Shown here piece by piece: positions 17,883-26,637 of a stretch of 64,000 nucleotides of DNA (positions are counted from its first letter, which is position 1; each line of letters opens with the position of its first letter). Source of the stretch: Oligoflexia bacterium (lineage in GTDB: Bacteria > Bdellovibrionota > Bdellovibrionia > Bdellovibrionales > Bdellovibrionaceae); assembly GCA_016861345.1 (NCBI GenBank), contig BOLD01000001.1, positions 186,001 through 250,000 on the forward strand. The letters run 5' to 3'. A program made the translations under genes and the position numbers. The notes below the pieces were generated by a model that worked only from the letters and a program-made list of their open reading frames with translations, searched no databases and had not been told where the DNA came from.

Positions 17883-18848
17883 ATGATTGAAGTCAGTGGT
17901 TTAACCAAATCTTATGGACAGCACCTGGCTATCCAGAATCTCACCTTCACCATTAACAAAGGCGAAGTTGTTGGATTCTTAGGACCGAATGGGGCAGGCA
18001 AGTCGACCACAATGAAAATTATTACGGGTTACATGGCTCCCACTTCTGGAGAAGCCAAAGTTTGTGGATTTGATGTCTTTGAAAATCCGATCGAAGTTAA
18101 AAAAAGAATTGGCTATTTGCCCGAGACTCCTCCGGTTTACTTGGACATGTATGTGAAGGATTACCTGCAATACGTGGCCGAATTAAAGGGAGTGGAAAAA
18201 AATAAGATCAAAGCCAATATTGATCGAGCCTTGGAAAAGACAAATCTTCAAGATGTCAGATCAAGAATGATCGGAAATCTTTCAAAGGGTTTTCGACAAA
18301 GAGTCGGAATTGCTCAGGCCCTTGTATCAGATCCAGATGTGTTGATTCTGGATGAACCCACAGTGGGGCTTGATCCGAAACAGGTGGCTGAGATTCGAGA
18401 GCTGATTAAAGAGCTTCGCGGTCAGCACACGATTATTTTATCGACTCATATTCTTCCTGAGGTTCAGGCCGTCTGTGAGAGAATTATTATTATCAACAAG
18501 GGTCATATTGTTGCCCAAGATTCTCTTTCTAATCTGTCACGATTGAAAACCGGTGGACGCAAAGTCAATCTTCGATTGAAGCGGTCTTCGCCGGATGTGA
18601 TGGGAATTCTCTCTCACGTGGCCGGAGTGTCTAAGGTTCACACGGGAGTATCTCAGCAAGACTGGGTCCTTGATACAACTGAGAATGACGAGGTGATTGA
18701 GGCCGTTGCCCAAGAAGTGATGAAGAAGGGGTTGGGTCTACTTGAGATTTCTTCAGCCAAGGCGGATCTTGAGGACGTCTTCTTGAAGCTGACTTATGGC
18801 GAGTCTGAATCAAAAATAGAGCCAAAGGTTGAGGTGACTCATGGATAA
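17883..18848 (+). CDS. ABC transporter ATP-binding protein (GldA-like)
   Basis: A 321-residue ATPase subunit with Walker A GPNGAGKST, signature LSKGFRQRVGIAQAL, Walker B VLILDEPTVGLD and the H-loop LSTHIL. The extra C-terminal 100 residues are usual for GldA- and CcmA-type exporters. With the following permease and GldG-like protein it matches the GldA-GldF-GldG set, first known from gliding Bacteroidetes and also found in Bdellovibrio-like bacteria. Start ATG 17883 has TTGGAGG upstream. It overlaps the permease by eight bases. Whether it serves gliding or another export process cannot be told. Confidence 0.9.
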   Translation: MIEVSGLTKSYGQHLAIQNLTFTINKGEVVGFLGPNGAGKSTTMKIITGYMAPTSGEAKVCGFDVFENPIEVKKRIGYLPETPPVYLDMYVKDYLQYVAELKGVEKNKIKANIDRALEKTNLQDVRSRMIGNLSKGFRQRVGIAQALVSDPDVLILDEPTVGLDPKQVAEIRELIKELRGQHTIILSTHILPEVQAVCERIIIINKGHIVAQDSLSNLSRLKTGGRKVNLRLKRSSPDVMGILSHVAGVSKVHTGVSQQDWVLDTTENDEVIEAVAQEVMKKGLGLLEISSAKADLEDVFLKLTYGESESKIEPKVEVTHG

Positions 18849-19614
18849 GATTTTTGCTATTTTGAAAAAAGAAATTCGTGGCTTTCTCATTAATCCGAAT
18901 TTTTTAATTGTCTGTGGGCTATGCTCAGTGGTGATGAGTTGGATTTATCCGATTCAGCTCAATCTTTTTGCAACAGAACTTAAAACCTATGTCTATCAAA
19001 TGCAAATGCCCCAACAACAGCTCAATATTCATTACGGAGTTTTTCTTCGCCATTTGTCGTATTTAAATTTGATGTTGATCCTGGTTGTGCCAGCACTTTC
19101 AATGCGCCTTTTTGCTGAAGAGAAAAAGATGAGAACTTATGATCTTCTTTTAACCTCACCGATTTCATCGTCACAGATTGTTATCGGTAAATATTTGGCG
19201 GTACTTGGGGCGATATTGATCATTATGTTCTTAGCCTTTCTCTACCCAGCAACAACATCCTTTTTCACTCAGGTGAATTGGGGAACTTTGCTGATTGCCT
19301 TTATGGGGATATTTTTAGTGGCTTCTGTTTATGCGGCGATGAATCTTTTCTGCTCCTCGCTAACAGAATCGGCAATTTTATCTTACGTCATGGCTGTCAT
19401 ATTTAACGTGTCCATTTGGTTTGTCGGCATTGGTGTGGATGTGGTGGATGGTTCATTAGCTCGACAGATCTTTGAACACATTTCATTGAACCAACATCTT
19501 TCCAGTATGGTTGAAGGAACAATTCGGACAACAAGTTTAATTTATTTTGCAAGTTTGATTTTCTTATTCTCGTTTCTCACAGAGCGAGTCGTTGAAAGTT
19601 CTCGGTGGAGGTAA
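18841..19614 (+). CDS. ABC transporter permease (GldF-like)
   Basis: A 257-residue integral membrane protein with about six transmembrane helices. An amphipathic loop contains RLFAEEKKMRTYDLLLTSPIS, the characteristic coupling region of ABC-2/GldF permeases. It forms the membrane channel for the ATPase encoded just upstream, with which it overlaps. Its stop is one base before the ATG of the GldG-like gene, so all are coupled. Confidence 0.88.
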   Translation: MDKIFAILKKEIRGFLINPNFLIVCGLCSVVMSWIYPIQLNLFATELKTYVYQMQMPQQQLNIHYGVFLRHLSYLNLMLILVVPALSMRLFAEEKKMRTYDLLLTSPISSSQIVIGKYLAVLGAILIIMFLAFLYPATTSFFTQVNWGTLLIAFMGIFLVASVYAAMNLFCSSLTESAILSYVMAVIFNVSIWFVGIGVDVVDGSLARQIFEHISLNQHLSSMVEGTIRTTSLIYFASLIFLFSFLTERVVESSRWR

Positions 19615-19615
19615 T

Positions 19616-21154
19616 ATGAGTAAGTTGAGCAAAATTTTATTTTTACTTGCGGGCTTAAGTATTCTTTCTTTTGCAGTCATCCGATTTCTTTTAGGGGTAT
19701 GGGTTCCCTTTTTGTGGGTGGCACTTGGACTTTTTGCAGGCTTTTTAGCTGGAGCAATTTGGATTGACCGGGCCTTTTATAAAGAGTTTTTATCAATGAA
19801 GACAACGAAGCAGGGCATGAGCATGGGTGCTATGATTGGCCTTGTGTTTATTTTGCTAGTTGCGATTAACTTTATTGGGGCTCGCAAATATAAAACCTTT
19901 GATTTCTCCACAGCAAAGGTCAATACCCTGTCGGATCAGTCGCTGAAGATTCTTTCAACTCTTCAAGATGATCTGAAAGTTCTTTATTTTTACAAGAATG
20001 GCAGTGAAGGGGTTGAGCAGAATCGGCGATCTTTTATTGATTTGATTAAAAAATACCAAGATCAATCTTCAAAAATTCAGCTCGAATTTGTCGAGGTCAA
20101 TGAAAAGCCAGATTTAGCTAAAAAATACGAAGTCACCCAGGGTACTCAGATTGTTTACTTGGATTATAAGGGTCGAAGAAGTCGAATTGAAAAGATTGAA
20201 GAGCAGGAGCTCACTTCGGCTATGGTGAAAGTGACTCGAGAAAAAGACAAGAATGTTTATTTCCTGTCAGGTCATGGTGAGTTGGGTTTAGAACCCATGA
20301 AAGACGGCAGCAGCATCAGTTTGCTTAAACAATTACTTGAGGGTTCTCGTTACACTGTGAAACAGACAAGTTTGACAACGTCTTCGCAGATTCCGGCAGA
20401 TGCGGATATTCTTTTTGTTGTAGGCCCTCAGCAGTCTTTTTTAGATTTTGAGGTCAAGGCTTTAGAAGATTATCTGAAAAAAGGCGGCAGCATGGTTCTG
20501 GCCTTAGAGCCAAAAACACGCCATGGTCTTGATGGACTTTTATTAAAGCTGGGCATTGTGATGAAGAATAATTATGTGGCCACAGTTTTAGATACTCCGA
20601 TTGGAAAGGCAGTGGACCCAAGATTTACTCGTGCTTCCGTCTTTTCAGCACAACATCAGGTGACCCAACCTTTCGGAAAAGATCAGTACACGGTATTTCG
20701 ATTGCCTTCGGCATTGGTAAAAACAAATGTCCCAGCAGGAGTTTCGATTGAGGATCTGGTTCAAACAAACACCTCTGTCTTGGGATTTTCCACAATGGAT
20801 TTTGACAAAGCCGGGGACCAGGGCCCATTTACTCTTGGTATGGCGGTTAAGGGTAGGTTCCCAGGTGGCGATGAGAAAGCTCCTGAATTTAATCTGATGG
20901 TTTTTGGTGATGCAGAATTCATGAATGAACAGTTCTTGTATCAGAATCTCAATCGGGATTTAGTTCTAAACGCTGCGGCTTTCATGGCGAAAGAAGAGAA
21001 TTTAATCTCTATTAGTCCAAAAGAAATCGGTATTTCAAAAATTGAAATCACTCCGACACAATTTACTCTCTTTATTTTTGGTTTTATCGTTCCATTGCCA
21101 GTTCTCTTTTTTGTGGCCAGCGGAGTTCTTTGGTATCGAAGGAGATATTCGTAA
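19616..21154 (+). CDS. GldG-like ABC-associated membrane protein
   Basis: A 512-residue protein with transmembrane helices near residues 8-28, 30-50 and 65-85, a large periplasmic part and a C-terminal helix (FIFGFIVPLPVLFFVASGVLW). The soluble part has LSDQSLKILSTLQDDLKVLYFY and NVYFLSGHGELGL, typical of the Gldg/auxiliary-ABC family. It is the third component of the Gld-type transporter. I chose ATG 19616, after GGTGGAGGT, rather than the upstream in-frame start inside the permease. It overlaps the next gene by one base (TAATG). Confidence 0.86.
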   Translation: MSKLSKILFLLAGLSILSFAVIRFLLGVWVPFLWVALGLFAGFLAGAIWIDRAFYKEFLSMKTTKQGMSMGAMIGLVFILLVAINFIGARKYKTFDFSTAKVNTLSDQSLKILSTLQDDLKVLYFYKNGSEGVEQNRRSFIDLIKKYQDQSSKIQLEFVEVNEKPDLAKKYEVTQGTQIVYLDYKGRRSRIEKIEEQELTSAMVKVTREKDKNVYFLSGHGELGLEPMKDGSSISLLKQLLEGSRYTVKQTSLTTSSQIPADADILFVVGPQQSFLDFEVKALEDYLKKGGSMVLALEPKTRHGLDGLLLKLGIVMKNNYVATVLDTPIGKAVDPRFTRASVFSAQHQVTQPFGKDQYTVFRLPSALVKTNVPAGVSIEDLVQTNTSVLGFSTMDFDKAGDQGPFTLGMAVKGRFPGGDEKAPEFNLMVFGDAEFMNEQFLYQNLNRDLVLNAAAFMAKEENLISISPKEIGISKIEITPTQFTLFIFGFIVPLPVLFFVASGVLWYRRRYS

Positions 21155-22452
21155 TGAAAGTCAACGGATTGGGAGTTCTTGTCGGGTTAGTCGTGCTGGT
21201 GGGGGGCTATGCCATTTATGATTACCAGAGCGAGCAATCCGATATAAAAAAGAAATCTGAAAAGGCAACCCTTGTTCAGTTAAATAAAGATCAGATTTCT
21301 GAAGTTGAAATCCACAATGATCAAAAAATAGTACTTAAGCGAGATACGGATGGATGGGTTCTGGCAGAGCCCCTTTCTGATTTAGCTGACAATGCAGTTG
21401 TTGAAGATTTCATAGATGGATCGTTAAAAGAAAAATCAGTCGACACAGTCAAAGAGGGCGATGCCATTGACTGGAAGGTCTATGGATTAGATCAACCGAG
21501 AGCTGAAATTTCTTTTAAAACCAATTCGGGAAACACAGCAAAAGTCTCTGTGTCAGGAATTAAAAACTATGCCGGGGAAACCTATCTTCGTCGCAATCAA
21601 GATCAGCAGGTTCTGACGGGTGGAACAATGTGGATGGCTCGGGCTGAGAAAAAAGTTTTTGATTTTCGAGATAAAAGATTAATGCGCCAGTCAGCAGCGA
21701 TGGTTGAGGGCTTAAGCTTTCAGAAGGGCAAAGACTCTTTTCAAATTCTTAAAAAAGAGGGTACTTGGATAAGTCCAGATAAAAAAGATTGGGATATTGA
21801 TGCTTCAAAAGTCCAAGAGGTACTTTCTCAACTGAATTCAACACAAGTCTCGGAAATCCTGGACGCAGGATTTACTCAAGAGCGAGCAGGTTTTGTGAAG
21901 GGTAAGCCAAGTCTCCTTTTAACTGTCCAACTTAAAGAGAATAAGAAATGGACGGGGGAAATATTTGAAATCAAAAAGTCAGGATTTTATGCCCGTCTTT
22001 CAGAAAAGCCTTTCGCTGTTCAATTGGGAGGTCCCGAGGCTGAGAAATTCTTAAGTCTGAATATAGAAAGTTTTCGGGATAAGAAAAAAGCCTTTGATTT
22101 TAAAAAAGATGAGGTGAAAAAAATTGAGATTCGATCTTCCGAGGGGAATCTGACTTTCTCTTCTAATGACGAAACGATACGCCCCCTGCTTTCCCAGCTT
22201 CGCAGTCTTGAAATCTCGGAATTTCAAACAGGGACTGGCTCTGTCCCCAGTCCGAAGACAGAAATCATTTTAAGAGATCAATCTGAAAAAGAAGTTTTCC
22301 GTTTGGATATACAAAAAAATGAAAAGGGAAAAACATTGGCTAAAACAAATCTATTCTCAGAGCTGTTTTGGCTAGATGAAAGATCTGTGCAGAAATTAGG
22401 ACTGAAAGATTTATTGGCCAAAAAAGGCGAGTCAAAAGAGGTTCAAAAATGA
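21154..22452 (+). CDS. DUF4340 family exported protein
   Basis: A 432-residue protein with one N-terminal membrane anchor (LGVLVGLVVLVGGYAIYDY) and a long periplasmic region. Repeated patterns of the form ISEVEIHNDQKIVLKRDTDGWVL fit DUF4340, a family regularly found beside GldG-like ABC genes. The ATG at 21154 overlaps the previous stop and has AAGGAG upstream. Function is unknown; position suggests a partner of the transporter at the outer face of the inner membrane. It overlaps the GHMP kinase by ATGA. Confidence 0.82.
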   Translation: MKVNGLGVLVGLVVLVGGYAIYDYQSEQSDIKKKSEKATLVQLNKDQISEVEIHNDQKIVLKRDTDGWVLAEPLSDLADNAVVEDFIDGSLKEKSVDTVKEGDAIDWKVYGLDQPRAEISFKTNSGNTAKVSVSGIKNYAGETYLRRNQDQQVLTGGTMWMARAEKKVFDFRDKRLMRQSAAMVEGLSFQKGKDSFQILKKEGTWISPDKKDWDIDASKVQEVLSQLNSTQVSEILDAGFTQERAGFVKGKPSLLLTVQLKENKKWTGEIFEIKKSGFYARLSEKPFAVQLGGPEAEKFLSLNIESFRDKKKAFDFKKDEVKKIEIRSSEGNLTFSSNDETIRPLLSQLRSLEISEFQTGTGSVPSPKTEIILRDQSEKEVFRLDIQKNEKGKTLAKTNLFSELFWLDERSVQKLGLKDLLAKKGESKEVQK

Positions 22453-23483
22453 AAAAAGTAAGTATCAAATCTCCCACTCGCGTGGATTTGGCCGGTGGCA
22501 CCTTGGATCTTTGGCCCTTGTATAATTTTACAGGCGGGGCAAAGACTGTGAATTTAGCGATTAGCATTTTCACTTATGCAGATATAGAAGAATTGCCAGG
22601 AGAAGCAATAGAACTTGTTTCAGCGGATTTGAATTTAAAAAAATCTTTTTCAAGCTTATCAGATTGCCTGCAGGCAAAAGATCCTGAGCTTCATCTTTTG
22701 CAAGTTCAATTGAAGTACTGGCAGCCTTGGTTAGGTCAAAAGGGTTTTCGCTTATCCACAAGATCAGAAAGCCCTGTGGGTGGCGGCCTTGGGGGCAGTT
22801 CCAGTTTAACCATTTCATTGCTCAAGGCCTTTTCAGAGTGGACGGGAAGAAAATTTTCTTCCACAGAGCAAATGGTTAATGTGGCTCATAATATTGAAGC
22901 TGAGATACTGAATACTCCAACAGGGACTCAAGATTACTTTCCAGCAGCGAGCGGTGGATTAAATATTATTTCCTATAATTTTGAAGGTCTTAGTCAAAAA
23001 GTTCTTCCTATTCAGGGTAGTGAAATTGAAAAACATTTTTTGTTAGCCTACACAGGTAAGGCCCATCACTCGGGATTAAATAATTTCGAGGTGATGAAAG
23101 GGGCTGTGGGAAAAGATTCGAAGACCCTTCAGGCACTGTATGATCTTAAGCAAATTGCAGAGGAAACATCTGTTCTTTGTCAGGAAAGTCTTCAAAATCC
23201 AAAAGTACTTTCCAAGCTTCCTGGACTTTTTCAGCGAGAATTTAAGGCCAGGGTTCAACTAGCTCCCGCTTTTTCCAGCCCAGAAATCGAAAAACTCTCT
23301 ACCATCGCATTGCGGGCAGGGGCGGAAGGTGTTAAAATTTGCGGAGCAGGGGGCGGAGGTTGCGTTCTGATTTGGGCAGCACCATCTGTTCGGGAAGGAG
23401 TCATTCAAGCATGTCAAAGCGAAGGCTTCAAAATTCTTCCCGCAAAACCAGTCGATCCACTACCAAATCCACTGCCAAATTAG
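22449..23483 (+). CDS. GHMP-family sugar or metabolite kinase
   Basis: A 344-residue kinase of the GHMP superfamily. The N-terminal PTRVDLAGGTLDLWPLY and the glycine-rich phosphate loop GGGLGGSSSL (about residues 111-120) are clear, as is the C-terminal motif VKICGAGGGGCVLIW. The opening RVDLAGGTLD is like heptose-7-phosphate kinases and L-fucokinases, which phosphorylate sugars for surface polysaccharide. Substrate is not certain. It is translationally coupled to the DUF4340 gene and overlaps the next gene by 73 bases. The last residues (PVDPLPNPLPN) are a low-complexity tail encoded within that overlap. Confidence 0.83.
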   Translation: MKKVSIKSPTRVDLAGGTLDLWPLYNFTGGAKTVNLAISIFTYADIEELPGEAIELVSADLNLKKSFSSLSDCLQAKDPELHLLQVQLKYWQPWLGQKGFRLSTRSESPVGGGLGGSSSLTISLLKAFSEWTGRKFSSTEQMVNVAHNIEAEILNTPTGTQDYFPAASGGLNIISYNFEGLSQKVLPIQGSEIEKHFLLAYTGKAHHSGLNNFEVMKGAVGKDSKTLQALYDLKQIAEETSVLCQESLQNPKVLSKLPGLFQREFKARVQLAPAFSSPEIEKLSTIALRAGAEGVKICGAGGGGCVLIWAAPSVREGVIQACQSEGFKILPAKPVDPLPNPLPN

Positions 23484-24325
23484 GTTCTCGGATAAAAGCC
23501 AAAAAAGCTCCTCGGCCCGAATCTCCATCAAAAGCCTTTTTGGGCTTGTCACTGTCGGGGGGAAAAGCAGATCGAGCCTGCTTGGCTATTTTAGAATATT
23601 ATCCAACTCAAAAGAAAATTTTTCTATCTCGGCTCATTGATCGGATTAAGGCAGAGGAATTAATTTCTGCTGACTTGAAAATCACGGAGATCGTGGCTCA
23701 GTATCAAAATCATGCAGAAAATATTGTTTTCGATGTTCCAATCACTTTGCCCAAATGTTTTCACTGCGAACTGAAGTGTCCGGGATACGAGGTTTGCAAT
23801 GAATCAGAGATGAGATACATGAGGCATCTCTATGAGTTGGATACGGAAAAGAAAAAACCAAAGAAAATGTTTACTCCTTACACCCAAAGATGTGTCGAGG
23901 CCTATTGGACGCTCGAGGAAGAAGAGAAGTTAGACATTCAGCACGCCATGGGGGCGAATTTAGCTCCCCTCGTGGCGAGAGCGCGATTTATCAACCGTCG
24001 ATTGAAAATCCCAGCGACAGAAACTTTGCCCCGTCTGGCGGTGTGGAGATTGGGAAATCAATTAAAATTAAATAAAAGCCAACTGCGATCCTACCGAAAC
24101 TCAGTCGGGGGCGAAGAAGCAAGGTCTGTTGTTCTCTCAGCGATGGCTGAAAAACTAGGAATTTTTCTTTACCAACAAGATGTGAAAATCATGTGTCATG
24201 ACTATCATGCCTTTGAGGCTTTTATCTGCGCCTATACGGGTTTGTTGAAATATCTCGGTAAAACTGAGCCTCGTCCCGAGGGCTTCCCTAAGCATGAAAA
24301 ATGGGCTGAAGTACCGGAAGAGTAA
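23411..24325 (+). CDS. DUF429-like (RNase H-fold) protein with Cys cluster and basic tail
   Basis: A 304-residue protein. The first 40 residues are very basic (MSKRRLQNSSRKTSRS and on), suggesting nucleic-acid contact. The core recalls DUF429, a predicted RNase H-fold nuclease family: FLGLSLSGGKADRACLAIL, FDVPITLP (Asp108), ETLPRLAVWRLG and DYHAFEAFICAYTG. Inserted after the second motif is a cluster C-x2-C-x3-C-x5-C (Cys116, 119, 123, 129), which could hold zinc or an iron-sulfur cluster. I chose ATG 23411 with GGAAGGAG nine bases upstream, although this overlaps the kinase gene by 73 bases. The 3' end overlaps the convergent kinase gene by 38 bases. No enzymatic activity is established. Confidence 0.68.
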   Translation: MSKRRLQNSSRKTSRSTTKSTAKLGSRIKAKKAPRPESPSKAFLGLSLSGGKADRACLAILEYYPTQKKIFLSRLIDRIKAEELISADLKITEIVAQYQNHAENIVFDVPITLPKCFHCELKCPGYEVCNESEMRYMRHLYELDTEKKKPKKMFTPYTQRCVEAYWTLEEEEKLDIQHAMGANLAPLVARARFINRRLKIPATETLPRLAVWRLGNQLKLNKSQLRSYRNSVGGEEARSVVLSAMAEKLGIFLYQQDVKIMCHDYHAFEAFICAYTGLLKYLGKTEPRPEGFPKHEKWAEVPEE

Positions 24326-25412
24326 TTATGAATAAGCAGCCCTTTCCAGGGATGTTTCTAACATTGATGGTGCCATGGTTGAGTTCAACCGCGCGCTGAG
24401 CAATGGTGAGGCCCAGGCCCAAGCCTTTGCGATTCTGGTGTTGTTGGTGGAATGGTTTAAATAGATCTGCTCCGTTATTGGTTAAGCCACCACACTCATC
24501 TTCGACCTCTATGCTTACCCCGTCTTTTGTCAACAGCGCTCGAACTTGAATCTGCCCTCCAACGTGAGTGTATTTTATTGCATTTTGGATGAGATTGGAT
24601 AGAGCAGAGTAAATCAGTTGTGTGTCTGCTTGGACTACTATTGTTGGGTCGACATGAATTTCCAAGATTTGTTTTTTTTGTCGAGCTTCGACCTCTGCGA
24701 TGATAACGATCTCGTTTATAATCTGTATTAAATGAAAAGTTTCAACATGAACTTTCGGGTCAACTCGAAGTCGGACTTCTGTCAGTGATCGGTTGATTAG
24801 CTCTTCAATCCGCTTCAAACCTTTATTCAAGACTTGTCCTGTATTTCCACTAAAGTCTACCGTACCATCTCTGATCATTTGTACAGAAAGTGTGACTGTG
24901 CCGAGCGCATTTCTTAATTCGTGAGCTAAAAATCCCAGATGTTCAATTTCTTCGGTGTTGATTTGAGTATTTCGAATTGATTGATACTCGGTGACAGCAC
25001 TTGCAATAGCAATATCTAAACATAAATTCAATGTGCCAAATTCTGCAGGTGTGATATTGACATTTTTTTCTGTTGCGAGCTCGGTGATAGATTGACAAAG
25101 GGAGCCATATGAGTGCACAGCATGAGAAAGTGTGTAGCCAAGTCGTAGTAGCTCTGCACCATGAATGCCTGCTGACTTTTTTACTGGCGTGTCATCTTGG
25201 CGATCAAACGCTGCGATCTCAAGTTCGTACATCTGCTGAGAGGTAGACTCAGAAGTTTGCCTCAGCAGAATTTCAATAAGCTGTGTGTAGAAAATGGGAA
25301 GTCCAAGCTTGAGTTGTTCAGAGCTAGGTCGAACTCCGGCCAGAGCCAGCGCTTTTTTTTCGGTCATAGCGAGAATTTCTTCTCGATAGCTCAGTAAAAA
25401 TTCAGGAAGCAT
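24288..25412 (-). CDS. Soluble sensor histidine kinase
   Basis: A 374-residue histidine kinase without membrane segments. The N-terminal 150 residues resemble RsbRD-type sensor domains (LLRLGYTLSHAVHSYGSLCQ). The H-box is GFLAHELRNALGTV, and the ATPase domain has NLIQNAIKYTH, DECGGL and GLGLGLTIAQRAV. There is no receiver domain and no response-regulator gene beside it, so the partner is unknown. ATG 25412 is preceded by AAAGGAAAAG, which is why I prefer it to the ATG six codons upstream. Its 3' end lies antisense over the last 38 bases of the DUF429-like gene. Confidence 0.87.
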   Translation of the reverse strand: MLPEFLLSYREEILAMTEKKALALAGVRPSSEQLKLGLPIFYTQLIEILLRQTSESTSQQMYELEIAAFDRQDDTPVKKSAGIHGAELLRLGYTLSHAVHSYGSLCQSITELATEKNVNITPAEFGTLNLCLDIAIASAVTEYQSIRNTQINTEEIEHLGFLAHELRNALGTVTLSVQMIRDGTVDFSGNTGQVLNKGLKRIEELINRSLTEVRLRVDPKVHVETFHLIQIINEIVIIAEVEARQKKQILEIHVDPTIVVQADTQLIYSALSNLIQNAIKYTHVGGQIQVRALLTKDGVSIEVEDECGGLTNNGADLFKPFHQQHQNRKGLGLGLTIAQRAVELNHGTINVRNIPGKGCLFIITLPVLQPIFHA

Positions 25413-25995
25413 AAATACTTTTCCTTTCATTGCTCAGATTGGAAGTGCTATTTTTACAAAATCTCTCCTAACAATCGATCAGTTGATAAGCTCAAGTTCA
25501 AAAATCACGGACTACGGGGGAGGGCAGTGCGAGTACATCTGAACAGCGTTGGGTCACCGGAATGCCGTTGGAATCCATTTCTTTTGCTTGGGGATCAGTA
25601 TGATCTCGCATGATAAACCTCATTTACCGAAGAAATGCAACTACTGTGCACGAATGATCCTCTGAATAAGCTGCTGAATTCCATTAGGGAGAATTGGTAG
25701 AGTCTTTGCCATGAGTCTCTTTTTTTCTGTGACAACCTTTCCAGGTGGTGGGTCAGAATGACTCTCAATTTGAGCCTATTCTTAGATTTTCAATAATTTA
25801 AAAGTTCATGTCTCACGCCCTTATTTTTAGCTTGTTTTCTGAAGAGTGAGGACAGCAGTGACTTGTGGATTCAATTGCGATTTTTGATAGCCTGTCTAAT
25901 CTCTAGACGCCAAAACCTTGCTATTTCGGCTTAATTTTGAATTGGAGAAGGTCTCCTCTTTGCAGCTACGAACTCTATTCACAAGGAGTCTTCTT
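25413..25995. other. 583-bp region without a confident gene
   Basis: This is the longest gap in the window, lying between two divergent genes. It contains only short open frames; the best is at 25498-25611 on the minus strand (listed separately). A second minus-strand frame of 23 codons begins near 25712. AT-rich stretches near 25790-25880 could hold promoters for the EipA-like gene. The region may be a decayed gene, but I could not recognise a parent family. Confidence 0.5.
25498..25611 (-). CDS. Possible 37-residue small protein or gene remnant
   Basis: A 37-codon frame with ATG at 25611 and a fair ribosome site (TGAGGT eight bases upstream). The product is polar (starting MRDHTDPQAKEMDSNG) with one cysteine and no membrane segment. 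Its composition looks more protein-like than random, and it lies in a 583-bp gap. It could equally be a fragment of a decayed gene or chance. Confidence 0.2.
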   Translation of the reverse strand: MRDHTDPQAKEMDSNGIPVTQRCSDVLALPSPVVRDF

Positions 25996-26580
25996 ATGAA
26001 ATTCTATAGCCTCATTTTAGTTGGCTTACTCATGTCTCAATTTGCTTTTGCGGGAGATGATACTCGCAATCAAACAAATAAGCTAACAGCAGAAGAAGCC
26101 GGCTACGCCATTTCTGAATTTGCAGGTGAAGCCGCAGGCGAATTTGCTGATGTTATTCGAGAACTTTTTAAAAAACATGGCCAGCCTGCTGCAATCATTT
26201 TAGGTAAAGAGGCTCAGGGATCTTTCTTTGTTGGTTATAAAAAAGGAAAAGGTAAGATCATGTTCCATGGGCAATCCTTGCAGACTGGTCAAAGTATCGA
26301 ATGGGCAGCTCCCTCTGTTGGCATTAATGTTGGTGGATCTGTCAGTAAGGTGGCCATTTTAGTGTACGGTGCTCAATCAAAAGAAAGCTTGAAGCAGCGA
26401 TTTACTTCAATCGAAGGTTCATACCATATCGTTGCTGGAGCTAGTCTGAGTTACTTAACAAACCAAATGGATTCTGATGAACACGCAGGGCGGACTGATG
26501 AAAAAATTGATTTAGCCTATGTCACTGTGGGTGTCGGACTTGATGCTGGCGTCGCAGTTGGATCGTTGAAGTTTAAATAG
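25996..26580 (+). CDS. EipA-like (DUF1134) periplasmic protein
   Basis: A 194-residue exported protein with signal peptide MKFYSLILVGLLMSQFAFA. The mature part has the DUF1134 pattern: GSFFVGYKKGKGKIMFHGQ, WAAPSVGINVGGSVSKVAILVYG, RFTSIEGSYHIVAGASLSY and GVGLDAGVAVGSLKFK. The best-known member, EipA of Brucella, is a periplasmic beta-barrel-like protein needed for envelope integrity. ATG 25996 has AAGGAG upstream and gives a clean signal peptide; longer forms do not. It is monocistronic and followed by a weak terminator-like sequence. Confidence 0.82.
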   Translation: MKFYSLILVGLLMSQFAFAGDDTRNQTNKLTAEEAGYAISEFAGEAAGEFADVIRELFKKHGQPAAIILGKEAQGSFFVGYKKGKGKIMFHGQSLQTGQSIEWAAPSVGINVGGSVSKVAILVYGAQSKESLKQRFTSIEGSYHIVAGASLSYLTNQMDSDEHAGRTDEKIDLAYVTVGVGLDAGVAVGSLKFK

Positions 26581-26601
26581 ATCAACAGTTTGATTTTTTT
26601 T
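26581..26601 (+). terminator. Weak Rho-independent terminator-like site
   Basis: ATCAA and TTGAT form a five-base-pair stem with a four-base loop, directly followed by a run of T. It starts just after the EipA-like gene stop. The stem is short and AT-rich, so it would be weak. Confidence 0.35.
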
Positions 26602-26637
26602 ATTCGAGTTAAGGCGAGAAAAGGTCTGTTGAAAGTC

